Origin: Caryophanales bacterium UBA2289 | Lineage (GTDB): Bacteria > Bacillota_I > Bacilli_A > Izemoplasmatales > Hujiaoplasmataceae | Assembly: GCA_002345505.1 (NCBI GenBank) | Contig: DDWJ01000018.1 | Coordinates: forward strand, 1-15,532 | Length of the DNA: 15,532 bases | Reading direction: 5' to 3' | Shown here: piece by piece, positions 6,256 to 13,490 of the stretch | How the letters are laid out: the number at the start of each line of letters is the position of its first letter | How positions within the stretch are numbered: the first letter of the stretch is position 1 | Notes under the pieces: generated by a model | What the model saw: the letters and a program-made list of their open reading frames with translations, nothing else | The model's database searches: none | What the model was told of the DNA's origin: nothing | Translations under genes and position numbers: made by a program

Positions 6256-7173
6256 TTAGTCCCTCATTTGCTTGTTTATAAATTCTTTTATTATTCTCCA
6301 TGCTTCTCTTGAAGATGCCATCTTATTAAACCCTAGAGGAAAGACATGAAACATTCCTTCGAACTCATGGATTACTGCATTTTCAATTTTATCCTGCAAA
6401 TCTAACGTATCAGATTCAATCATTTCATGACTACCGACAAACATCAATAAATCGCTAAAATTACTATATTCTCCATACTTTGGTGATATATATGGATTCT
6501 TTAAATCATAGTCTCCAGTATAGGCAAATTTATCTAATGGAATTGTTCCCTTACCAAAGAAAGGATCTTTTTCTTTATTCTTTTTGTGAGATTCACCTTC
6601 ATCAGCTAAATCGGTCCAAGGCGACATAGCAATCATTGCTTTTGGCAATGGAATTGTCTTTTCTTTAAGTTTTAAACCTAACGCTAATGATAATCCACCA
6701 CCTGCAGAATCGCCAGCTACGATAATATTTTCCGGTTTAAAACCTTGATTTAATAAATATTGATACAATTCAACGCTTTCTTCCAATGCTTTTGGAAATG
6801 GGTATTTTGGAGCTAGTGAATATCTTAAAGAAAAAACTTTTAAATTCCTATTAGTCTTAAGATATTTCTTAGCTACTTTTCGGTACGTATCATTATAACC
6901 AGATACATAAGCACCACCATGCAATTGAATTAGAGCATATTTAACTTCCTCGTCTTTAAAACTGATTGTCTCAGTTTTTGTACCATTAATTCCAATTACT
7001 TCGTAGTCAATTTTTTTACCATATGAGAAATTTTTAGACAAAGTATTTGTGAAAGCAAATTTAAATTTAAAGTTATATCTCTCTCTTGCAGCCTTAAACT
7101 TAAATGCGAACCAAACCAAACTAACACCAAACTTATCTGAAAACCTTTGTTTATGAAAAACGTATCTTGCCAT
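6256..7173 (-). CDS. Alpha/beta hydrolase, hormone-sensitive-lipase (HSL) type esterase
   Basis: A 305-residue esterase of the HSL/bHSL group. It has the oxyanion-hole motif HGGAY (85-89), the nucleophile elbow GDSAGG (Ser156) and the catalytic His276 in EGMFHVF. The usual third triad residue lies in V-G-x-D-E; here the stretch reads VGSHEMIESD (246-255), so the acid is probably Glu250 or Asp255, as in the 'GTHE' variants of the family. The N-terminal 50 residues are a basic, amphipathic cap-like region without a clear signal peptide. GAGGTGA precedes ATG 7173. It is the first gene of the operon: its stop is 2 bases from the acetyltransferase start, whose ribosome site lies in its last codons. 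Pairing an esterase with an acyltransferase suggests turnover of the same ester or release of an acyl group. The substrate cannot be read from the sequence. Confidence 0.85.
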   Translation of the reverse strand: MARYVFHKQRFSDKFGVSLVWFAFKFKAARERYNFKFKFAFTNTLSKNFSYGKKIDYEVIGINGTKTETISFKDEEVKYALIQLHGGAYVSGYNDTYRKVAKKYLKTNRNLKVFSLRYSLAPKYPFPKALEESVELYQYLLNQGFKPENIIVAGDSAGGGLSLALGLKLKEKTIPLPKAMIAMSPWTDLADEGESHKKNKEKDPFFGKGTIPLDKFAYTGDYDLKNPYISPKYGEYSNFSDLLMFVGSHEMIESDTLDLQDKIENAVIHEFEGMFHVFPLGFNKMASSREAWRIIKEFINKQMRD

Positions 7174-7190
7174 CAGTTCACCTCGAATTT

Positions 7191-7219
7191 ATTATACCAT
7201 AAAAGATAAAATCATTGAT
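7191..7219 (-). promoter_or_regulatory. Promoter of the hydrolase-acetyltransferase-DUF6320 operon
   Basis: On the minus strand TGGTATAAT is an extended -10 (hexamer 7196-7191), about 18 bases before the start codon, implying a short leader. The -35 at 17-base spacing (ATCAAT) is poor, as is common with extended -10 promoters. Confidence 0.5.
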
Positions 7220-7234
7220 ATTAGTACAAAATTA

Positions 7235-7263
7235 TTTAAAATAATCGAACAATCATTTATAAT
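7235..7263 (+). promoter_or_regulatory. Promoter of pepT
   Basis: TTTAAA, a 17-base spacer and a perfect TATAAT (7258-7263). The -10 overlaps the first in-frame ATG (7262), which rules that ATG out as the start. Confidence 0.5.
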
Positions 7264-7294
7264 GGTTTTGTATAGAAACCTTAAGGAGGTAAAT

Positions 7295-8515
7295 ATGAAC
7301 GTATTAGAAAGATTTTTAAATTATATCAAATTTGATACTCAATCCAAATCGGATGTAGAAGAATATCCTTCTACAAAAAAACAATTAGTTTTACTAAACT
7401 TCTTACTTGAAGAGCTAAAAAAATTAAATATTGATGCAAGCATCGATGAATATGGTTATGTGATCGGAAGAATCAAATCCAACCACAAAAAAACGACTAA
7501 AACTGTAGCATTAATAGCCCATGTGGATACTTCTCCTGATGCTAGTGGAAAAGATGTTGAAGCAAAGATTATCAAAAACTATGATGGCGGAATAATCGTT
7601 TTAAATAATCAAAAAAATATTATTTTAGATCCTAAAACTTTTCCAAACTTAAAAGATAAAATCGGTGATGACTTAGTTGTAACTGACGGAACAACATTAC
7701 TAGGCGCAGATGATAAACTTGGAGTTGCAGAAATTATGGATTTTGCAGAATTTGTTGTTAATAACCCTAATTATGAGCATGGCGATATTGTTATCGTATT
7801 CACTCCTGATGAAGAGGTAGGAAATGGAACTAAGTTTTTCGATGTGAAGAAAGTCAATGCTGATTTTGGTTATACTCTTGACGGTTCTAAGGTTGGAGAG
7901 ATTGCTTATGAAAACTTTAATGCTGCTACTGCTAGAGTTACTTTAAATGGAAAGTCAGTTCATCCTGGCTCTGCAAAAAATAAAATGTTAAGTTCTATAG
8001 ACTTATCATATGAGTTTAACAACTTGTTGCCAAAATTCATGCGAGCTGAAATTACAGAAAACTATGAAGGATTCAATCATTTGATTTCTGTTAATGGTGC
8101 TGTTGAAAAAACGGAAATGATTTATATCATAAGAAATCATGATAAAACTATCTTTGAGAAACAAAAACAAGATTTTATAATGAATTGTGACTATTTAAAC
8201 AAAAAGTATGGTGCAAATACTGTTGAACTTAATATAGCTGATTCATATTATAACATGCGTGAAGTTTTAGATGATTATCCAGAAATTATTAATATCGCAA
8301 TTAAAGCAATAAAAGAAAATCATCTAGATCCGATCATCGAACCTATTCGTGGCGGCACTGATGGAGCTAGATTAACCTTCATGGGATTACCTTGTCCTAA
8401 TCTTGGAACGGGCGGATACAACTTCCACGGACCTTTTGAGTATGCGTCTATTAAAGAGATGTCTATTGCTGTAGAAGTTATTAAGTCTATCGTAAGTGAA
8501 GTAGCTACAATTTAG
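7295..8515 (+). CDS. pepT: Tripeptide aminopeptidase PepT (M20B metallopeptidase)
   Basis: A 406-residue cytosolic dizinc peptidase that removes the N-terminal residue of tripeptides. The metal and catalytic residues fall where expected from the Salmonella enzyme: H76 and D78 in AHVDTSPD, D139/D140 in GADDKLG, the general base pair E173-E174 in FTPDEEVG, and D196 in YTLDGSKVGE. The dimerisation/lid region follows (NGKSVHPGSAKNK), and the last ligand His is in GGYNFHGPFE. IRGGTDGARL is also diagnostic. ATG 7295 follows AAGGAGGT (7283-7290) directly. The upstream ATG at 7262 falls in the promoter -10 and would add a non-family leader. It is a single gene, divergent from the hydrolase operon. 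It supports use of imported peptides as amino-acid source, a common need in reduced-genome Firmicutes relatives. Confidence 0.96.
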   Translation: MNVLERFLNYIKFDTQSKSDVEEYPSTKKQLVLLNFLLEELKKLNIDASIDEYGYVIGRIKSNHKKTTKTVALIAHVDTSPDASGKDVEAKIIKNYDGGIIVLNNQKNIILDPKTFPNLKDKIGDDLVVTDGTTLLGADDKLGVAEIMDFAEFVVNNPNYEHGDIVIVFTPDEEVGNGTKFFDVKKVNADFGYTLDGSKVGEIAYENFNAATARVTLNGKSVHPGSAKNKMLSSIDLSYEFNNLLPKFMRAEITENYEGFNHLISVNGAVEKTEMIYIIRNHDKTIFEKQKQDFIMNCDYLNKKYGANTVELNIADSYYNMREVLDDYPEIINIAIKAIKENHLDPIIEPIRGGTDGARLTFMGLPCPNLGTGGYNFHGPFEYASIKEMSIAVEVIKSIVSEVATI

Positions 8516-8531
8516 TTTTTTTGCAAAATTT

Positions 8532-8570
8532 AAAAGCGCTTATTTTATCTAAATAAAGCGCTTTTTCTTT
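8532..8570. terminator. Terminator shared by pepT and corA
   Basis: AAAAGCGCT(T)ATTT pairs with AAATAAAGCGCTTTT (8551-8565), with one bulged base and a short loop. TTTTTCTTTT follows on the plus strand. On the minus strand TTTTAAATTTT follows, so it may also stop corA transcripts. Confidence 0.75.
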
Positions 8571-8582
8571 TATATAATCTTT

Positions 8583-9584
8583 CTAAAACCACTTCTTATA
8601 CTTGAAAAACCCTAGCATTAACAAAAATATCGTTAAACACATCCCAATGAATATCCAAACCCCATTAGGGTTACTAAAAATATCCATATAAACGAAATTC
8701 ATTCCGAATACTCCGGCCAAAAATGATAAAGGAATAAAAGTTGCGGAAAAAATCGTTAAAATTTTCATAATTGAGTTTGTTCTCTCATTAATATTATTTT
8801 GATGAATGTCATTAAGGGTTCTTATATTTTCTATATCGATATTTAACCTATCACTTAAACGGTACAAGTGGTCAAATAAATCGGTATAGTATTTTTTTAA
8901 TTCTGAAATTGCTGGATGCTTATAAATATCTTTGATCGTTTCTAATGACTTTATAAATGATAAAGTGTGTGTCTTCATTAATAAAACTTCTTTTCTAATC
9001 TGATGCAAATCATTGATTTCTTTTTTCTTGTCTACGAGTATTTTCTCTTCCCAATCAATTATTAATCTACCAATCTCATTTTCGAATAGAATATTGATAT
9101 CTATTAAAGTATCAATAATTGTATAAAATAAAAATTTAGCAGGATACGTCTTTATATTTCCTTGATTAGCCATTAATCTATCTTCTATTATATTTAATAT
9201 CCCTGTATCGTCTTCATCAAAAGTGTAGACTATATTGTCTTTTAAGATGATTGATAGATATTCGTGAGTAAACTTCTTTTCTTTATGATTCGTAATTTTT
9301 AATACTGCTAGAAATCCATTATCAATTTCTTCAATTTTCGCTCTTTGGGTTAAGTTAAAAATATCTTCAATAACCAAATAATCAATATTTGAAGTTCTTA
9401 ATTCTTCTACAATCCTTTGACTGTCACCAAGCCCACTAACCTTAACCCATAATTGACTTTCTGGTATCGGTTGATCAATGCTTATTTGATCGCCATTATA
9501 GTAAATCTTTTTGATTTTTGTTGCCATCTTTTTATCACTAGTATTAAAAACCGTTCCTGGTGGTAGAGATTTCTTAAATTCCAT
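8583..9584 (-). CDS. corA: CorA-family magnesium/divalent cation channel
   Basis: A 333-residue inner-membrane protein that forms a pentameric Mg2+ (or Co2+/Ni2+) channel. It has the large N-terminal cytosolic funnel domain (about residues 1-240, rich in acidic and basic helices). Two C-terminal transmembrane helices follow (about 272-293 and 308-328), with the signature GMN at 294-296 (GVFGMNF) at the end of the first. The tail FKYKKWF is the usual basic anchor. The canonical periplasmic loop 'MPE' is replaced by VYMDIFSNPNG, which is within family variation. GGAGG lies 10 bases before ATG 9584. It is divergent from the membrane protein at 9654 and convergent with pepT. Nothing suggests linkage to either neighbour. 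Confidence 0.93.
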   Translation of the reverse strand: MEFKKSLPPGTVFNTSDKKMATKIKKIYYNGDQISIDQPIPESQLWVKVSGLGDSQRIVEELRTSNIDYLVIEDIFNLTQRAKIEEIDNGFLAVLKITNHKEKKFTHEYLSIILKDNIVYTFDEDDTGILNIIEDRLMANQGNIKTYPAKFLFYTIIDTLIDINILFENEIGRLIIDWEEKILVDKKKEINDLHQIRKEVLLMKTHTLSFIKSLETIKDIYKHPAISELKKYYTDLFDHLYRLSDRLNIDIENIRTLNDIHQNNINERTNSIMKILTIFSATFIPLSFLAGVFGMNFVYMDIFSNPNGVWIFIGMCLTIFLLMLGFFKYKKWF

Positions 9585-9625
9585 TAAATTTATACCTCCT
9601 ATTGTTTTATTTGCTAAAAAGTCTA

Positions 9626-9634
9626 TGATATAAT
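9626..9634 (+). promoter_or_regulatory. Extended -10 promoter of membrane paralog A
   Basis: TGATATAAT matches TGnTATAAT exactly and lies 19 bases before ATG 9654. No good -35 is seen at 16-18 bases. Confidence 0.5.
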
Positions 9635-9653
9635 TATTACATAGGTGAACAAC

Positions 9654-10256
9654 ATGAAGAAAAGATACATATTCATACCTATTATTATTTTATCACTAAT
9701 AGGACATTTAATTTTATATTACTTTGTTTTTGACGAAATATATCCTTTGATTTCGTTTCTTTTAACTGTTCCCTTTTATGTTATAGTATATGTTTTCTAT
9801 CGAGAAAGTAAACTTATAACATCATACGCCTTTGTATCGATATTTACAACGCTATCCTTTTGGATTTTTATGAGTTTGATTCAAGTGTATAGTTTAAATT
9901 CTCCAAACATTAGATTAGTTGGATTAGTTTCTTTCTTCGGTTCTGTTTTAAACTTAATGATCGGTTTCGGGATTGTTCTACAAGCAAACAAAAATCGATT
10001 CATAGCTTTAAGTTTTCTGTTTTTTTCTATTATTAATTTCTTTTTTGCATCATATTACAATTTCTTTTTAGTTGATTTGATTGCTTCAATCTTTGGTCCT
10101 AATCCTACTGATGTTACTGATGCATTAATTGTTCTTGAAGTAATCTATGTTGTATTACAAGTAATCATCTCTATTCTACAGGCAGTTGTGATTTACATTT
10201 TTGACCGTAATCAAGAAATGGATAGCTACACATTCAAGTATAAAGAAAGAGTTTAA
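9654..10256 (+). CDS. Six-helix membrane protein, paralog A (unknown function)
   Basis: I do not recognise a named family. It is 200 residues with about six hydrophobic helices (near 5-25, 30-50, 57-79, 87-110, 117-140 and 160-186) and a charged cytoplasmic tail. It is clearly homologous to the protein at 11235. Both carry FYRESK(L/M)IT(S/G)Y after helix 2, S-F-x-G-S...I-x-F-G-(I/V)-V-L-Q in helix 4, F-G-P-(N/D)-P before helix 6, V-V-L-Q in helix 6, and F-(D/E)-R-N at its end. The F-Y-R-E-S-K loop, with its Arg-Glu-Ser-Lys cluster at a membrane edge, is the most conserved polar element. ATG 9654 is preceded by AGGTGA at 5-base spacing; an in-frame GTG at 9645 lies within that ribosome site and cannot be the start. 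The gene has its own promoter and terminator, so it is monocistronic. Confidence 0.75.
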   Translation: MKKRYIFIPIIILSLIGHLILYYFVFDEIYPLISFLLTVPFYVIVYVFYRESKLITSYAFVSIFTTLSFWIFMSLIQVYSLNSPNIRLVGLVSFFGSVLNLMIGFGIVLQANKNRFIALSFLFFSIINFFFASYYNFFLVDLIASIFGPNPTDVTDALIVLEVIYVVLQVIISILQAVVIYIFDRNQEMDSYTFKYKERV

Positions 10257-10274
10257 ACAAACAATAATAGTAAT

Positions 10275-10306
10275 AAGTTGACTATAAAGATTTAGTCAAC
10301 TTTTTT
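10275..10306 (+). terminator. Terminator of membrane paralog A
   Basis: AAGTTGACTA (10275-10284) pairs perfectly over 10 bp with TAGTCAACTT (10293-10302), followed by TTTTATTTT. Its end overlaps the stop codon of the convergent acetyltransferase gene. On that strand the following sequence is T-poor, so it acts mainly for the plus strand. Confidence 0.8.
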
Positions 10307-11135
10307 ATTTTCTATAACTTGTATGAAAATCCTTAGCTATTTCAAATAGCTTTTCAGCATCAATTAAAGTAATGATTCCTAATCCAAGTGCTTCTTGTTT
10401 ATAAAACTCAGTTCCTTCATATTTTGCAATATATAATTCCTTAATAGCCTTAAAGTTATCTACTTCATCGTCTTCGATATATTTTAGTCTAACAATAACA
10501 TCTTCGATTTCGCCTTTATCATTTAATCTTTGATAATTATAATCTTTTTCACATGAGTATGGACTTAGATGCTCTGTTAGATGAATTGATGTGCAAGAGT
10601 TAAAATCTGTGCCTATAAACAAGATTTTACCTTTGCTTTTAGCCAATTTTGCCAAAGGACTTATCATCTTAGAATCATCTAAATCATGATCCAACCAAGA
10701 AAGGTCATTAGTATTATTTAAAACTGACATTGATTGCGTTGGATGGTTTGTTCTGGATACATTCTTATATCTTGGAAAAAGAGCGGCAACTTTACCAATT
10801 CTTTCCGGAATGAATAAATCTTTGTCAAATGGCTTTCTGTTTTTATTTATCAAAGAATGCCATTCTTTAGGTACAGGAGGATTAACCCATTCGCTTGGGT
10901 CGGAGAATTCTCCAGTATGGCCCATCATAATGACTACTCCATCTGTTAAAGTATCTATCAAACTATCACAAATATCATATTCTTTATTTACAATATAACC
11001 AAAACTTGATATTGATGAATGAACTTCTAAAAAAGAGTCACTTCTTATTCCTAGTTTCTTATAAGCATCAATAAAATCATATTTAGTTAGTGGTTTTTCT
11101 GTTTTTTCAATCAAATTAATTAGTTTATCATACAT
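10305..11135 (-). CDS. AAC(3)/YokD-family acetyltransferase (antibiotic_NAT fold)
   Basis: A 276-residue protein of the family that includes aminoglycoside 3-N-acetyltransferases and chromosomal relatives such as YokD and FrbF. These transfer acetyl from acetyl-CoA to an amino group. Family blocks seen: V-H-S-S-I-S-S-F-G (38-46), the D-P-S-E-W..P..W region, R-T-N-H-P-T-Q-S (128-135), S-P-L-A-K-L (159-164), G-K-I-L-F-I-G (169-175) and T-S-I-H-L-T-E-H (182-189). The usual G-G-x-x-T after the first block is replaced by I-V-N-K-E-Y-D, so it is not a close copy of a known resistance enzyme. ATG 11135 is spaced 5-6 bases from GGGTGA; the in-frame GTG 11144 and ATG 11141 fall in or against that site. 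It lies alone, inverted between two paralogous membrane genes. Drug specificity should not be assumed; a metabolic substrate is as likely. Confidence 0.85.
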   Translation of the reverse strand: MYDKLINLIEKTEKPLTKYDFIDAYKKLGIRSDSFLEVHSSISSFGYIVNKEYDICDSLIDTLTDGVVIMMGHTGEFSDPSEWVNPPVPKEWHSLINKNRKPFDKDLFIPERIGKVAALFPRYKNVSRTNHPTQSMSVLNNTNDLSWLDHDLDDSKMISPLAKLAKSKGKILFIGTDFNSCTSIHLTEHLSPYSCEKDYNYQRLNDKGEIEDVIVRLKYIEDDEVDNFKAIKELYIAKYEGTEFYKQEALGLGIITLIDAEKLFEIAKDFHTSYRK

Positions 11136-11177
11136 ATTCATCACCCAAGAGTTATTTTATCACAGTAGAAACTGATT

Positions 11178-11207
11178 ATTATAGAAAAACATGATATTTT
11201 ATGTTAT
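11178..11207 (-). promoter_or_regulatory. Promoter of the AAC(3)-like gene
   Basis: On the minus strand ATAACA (11207-11202), an 18-base spacer and a perfect TATAAT (11183-11178), 42 bases before the start codon. Confidence 0.45.
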
Positions 11208-11212
11208 TATTT

Positions 11213-11218
11213 TATAAT
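11213..11218 (+). promoter_or_regulatory. Putative -10 of membrane paralog B
   Basis: A perfect TATAAT 16 bases before ATG 11235, without a good -35. It lies only 5 bases from the -35 of the divergent acetyltransferase promoter, so the two RNA polymerase sites must overlap. Confidence 0.4.
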
Positions 11219-11234
11219 GACGAGGTGATTTTTT

Positions 11235-11849
11235 ATGATTAGAAAAATTTTAGTTTGGATTATAGTTGCGGCTGCAGGAATTGCAACTACTATTTTGACT
11301 CAATATAATATTGGAGAATATCATTATATATTGATGTTCTTTGCCTTTATAACTTTTAATATTATCAGTCTTATCTTTTACCGAGAATCGAAAATGATAA
11401 CTGGATATCATATTATGACAATTATAAGTTTATTTGGCTTTTTTATGTTATATCAACTTGCTGGAAGAAACTTTTCTTTACTTGGAATAATATCATTCTT
11501 AGGTTCTTTTGTAACGGTGTTGATTGCTTTTGGTGTAGTTTTGCAAAATAAAACTTACAAACTAAATGAAAGAAGTTTTATGTGGTTTGCAATTTTTGGT
11601 TTTGTATTCTTTTCACTATACCAACCCTTTATTTTAAATCTAATAACTAATTTCTTTGGACCAGATCCAGTAGCTATTGATAGGACAGTAGATACATTCT
11701 TTTTACTAAGAACAATTTTTATGGGCTTTAATGTTGTTTTACAATTAATTATTGTTCATAATAATGAGTTACATATTTTCTTTGAAAGAAACAAAAGACC
11801 GCTAGTTGATGCTTATAACATTGATGATTTACCGTTCTTTAAAAAGTAA
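11235..11849 (+). CDS. Six-helix membrane protein, paralog B (unknown function)
   Basis: A 204-residue membrane protein that aligns over its full length with the protein at 9654. Shared blocks are FYRESKMITGY, I-I-S-F-L-G-S...L-I-A-F-G-V-V-L-Q, F-S-L-Y-Q-P-F...F-G-P-D-P, N-V-V-L-Q-L-I-I and F-E-R-N. Six hydrophobic helices can be placed in register with those of paralog A. The tail is longer and ends in a polar segment (YNIDDLPFFKK). GAGGTGA precedes ATG 11235 at 7-base spacing. It ends 24 bases before the gamma-glutamyltransferase-like gene with no terminator between, so the two are probably cotranscribed. That makes a transporter or membrane-sensor role tied to peptide or glutathione metabolism conceivable, but nothing in the sequence proves it. 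I do not recognise the family. Confidence 0.75.
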   Translation: MIRKILVWIIVAAAGIATTILTQYNIGEYHYILMFFAFITFNIISLIFYRESKMITGYHIMTIISLFGFFMLYQLAGRNFSLLGIISFLGSFVTVLIAFGVVLQNKTYKLNERSFMWFAIFGFVFFSLYQPFILNLITNFFGPDPVAIDRTVDTFFLLRTIFMGFNVVLQLIIVHNNELHIFFERNKRPLVDAYNIDDLPFFKK

Positions 11850-11873
11850 AAACCATTTTGAAAGGTTATAAAT

Positions 11874-13457
11874 ATGAATAATTTCTCAAGTATCAAACAA
11901 ACCGTTTATGCAAAAAATGGAGTTGTTGCCACTTCAGAAGGATTAGCGGCTCAAGCCGGGTTGGAAATTCTCAAAAAAGGTGGCAATGCTGTTGATGCAG
12001 CAGTAGCTACTGCTGCTTGTTTGACTGTAGTAGAACCTTGCAGCAACGGTATTGGCAGCGATGCTTTTGCCATTGTCTATTTTAAGAATAAGATTTACGG
12101 TTTAAATGGTTCAGGGCGGAGTTCGAGAAATATTTCAATAGAAAAAGTTAAAAATTTAAAACACGAAACAATGCCTAAATTTGGCGTTGTACCTATAACT
12201 GTTCCTGGCACTCCAAAAGCCTGGGCTAGGCTTATTGAAAGATTTGGTAATTTAAGCTTAATTGAGGTTCTTACTCCAGCAATAAAACTGGCTAGAGAAG
12301 GATATTCTATCGGTCATAATGTTGGTTCTTACTTTGAAAGAGCTATTAAACTCTATGAAGAACAAAATAAAGGTGATGAGTTTAAACATTTCTTTGAAGT
12401 ATTTAAAAATGGCAATGATTTTTATCATGCCGGAGATATTTTTAAGAACGAGTTGATTGCTAAGACTCTTGAAGAGATAGGTTACACCAATAGTGATAGT
12501 TTTTATAAAGGTTATTTAGCTGAAAAAATTGATTCTTTTATGAAAAAGCATAATGGTTTTATTGATAGAGAAGATTTGTCAAACTATGATGTAGAATTTG
12601 TCGAACCAATATCCGTTAATTATAAAGGCTATGATGTTTTAGAAATTCCACCTAATGGACAAGGCATCACCGCACTTATGGCACTAAACTTATTAAAGAC
12701 CGATTCTTTTGATTATAATGATCCAAAAACATTCCACAAACAAATTGAAGCAATCAAAATTGCTTTCTCCGATACTTTAAAGTACGTTACAGATCCTTTA
12801 TTTATGAAGATGAATCCAAAATATCTCTTAAGTGAAGATTACGCTAAAAGAAGAAGAAAAGACATTACTGATAAAGCATTAGTTCACGATCCTATAGATT
12901 ATAAAAGCAGTGGAACCGTGTATTTAGCTACTGCAGATAGTGAAGGTAATATGGTATCCTTCATCCAAAGTAATTATATGGGCTTTGGTAGTGGAATAGT
13001 AATTGATGACACTGGAATATCAATGCAAAATAGAGGACATACTTTCTCACTTGATGAAAACCATGATAATTGCTTAATGCCAAACAAAAGAACTTATCAC
13101 ACGATAATACCTGGCTTTTTAATGAAAGATAATCTTCCAGTTGGTCCATTTGGTGTCATGGGAGGATTTATGCAACCTCAAGGACATCTTCAAGTCTTAA
13201 TGAACATGATTGATTTTAATATGAATCCACAAGCTGCACTGGATGCGCCAAGATTTAGATGGGATGAAAAAAAGACAGTTGCTTTAGAACCGTCTTTCAA
13301 TGAATCGGTGATTGAGTTTTTAAAAAGCTGCGGACATGATATCTCTATTGAAAAAAGAATTGGCGGTTTTGGTAACGGTCAAATAATCTTAAGAAAAGAT
13401 GGGTTTTATCAGGCTGGTACTGAAACAAGATGCCAAGGACACATTGCATACTACTAA
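11874..13457 (+). CDS. Gamma-glutamyltransferase-family Ntn hydrolase (cytoplasmic)
   Basis: A 527-residue single-chain precursor of the GGT/cephalosporin-acylase family, which cleaves gamma-glutamyl or related amide bonds after autoprocessing into two subunits. Seen: V-V-A-T-S-E-G-L-A-A-Q-A-G and K-G-G-N-A-V-D-A-A-V-A-T near the N-terminus, V-E-P-C-S-N-G-I-G-S-D-A-F, the processing site with nucleophile Thr348 in SSGTVYLATADSEGN, then S-F-I-Q-S-N-Y-M-G-F-G-S-G and G-V-M-G-G-F-M-Q-P-Q-G-H. G-T-V-Y rather than T-T-H-x-S around the nucleophile, and I-G-S-D rather than I-G-G-G, place it nearer YwrD- or oxamate-amidohydrolase-like branches than classical glutathione GGT. There is no signal peptide, so it acts in the cytosol. 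GAAAGG lies 8 bases before ATG 11874. It probably shares a transcript with membrane paralog B. The family is secure; the physiological substrate is open. Confidence 0.9.
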   Translation: MNNFSSIKQTVYAKNGVVATSEGLAAQAGLEILKKGGNAVDAAVATAACLTVVEPCSNGIGSDAFAIVYFKNKIYGLNGSGRSSRNISIEKVKNLKHETMPKFGVVPITVPGTPKAWARLIERFGNLSLIEVLTPAIKLAREGYSIGHNVGSYFERAIKLYEEQNKGDEFKHFFEVFKNGNDFYHAGDIFKNELIAKTLEEIGYTNSDSFYKGYLAEKIDSFMKKHNGFIDREDLSNYDVEFVEPISVNYKGYDVLEIPPNGQGITALMALNLLKTDSFDYNDPKTFHKQIEAIKIAFSDTLKYVTDPLFMKMNPKYLLSEDYAKRRRKDITDKALVHDPIDYKSSGTVYLATADSEGNMVSFIQSNYMGFGSGIVIDDTGISMQNRGHTFSLDENHDNCLMPNKRTYHTIIPGFLMKDNLPVGPFGVMGGFMQPQGHLQVLMNMIDFNMNPQAALDAPRFRWDEKKTVALEPSFNESVIEFLKSCGHDISIEKRIGGFGNGQIILRKDGFYQAGTETRCQGHIAYY

Positions 13458-13463
13458 AAAAAG

Positions 13464-13490
13464 AATCTACTCGTTGAGAGTAGATTTTTT
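13464..13490. terminator. Bidirectional terminator embedded in a coding end
   Basis: AATCTACTC (13464-13472) pairs perfectly with GAGTAGATT (13478-13486) around GTTGA. Six T follow on the plus strand, and CTTTTTTT on the minus strand. The stem encodes the last residues (Ser-Thr-Leu-Asn-Glu-stop) of the minus-strand acyltransferase while terminating both convergent transcripts. Confidence 0.85.
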
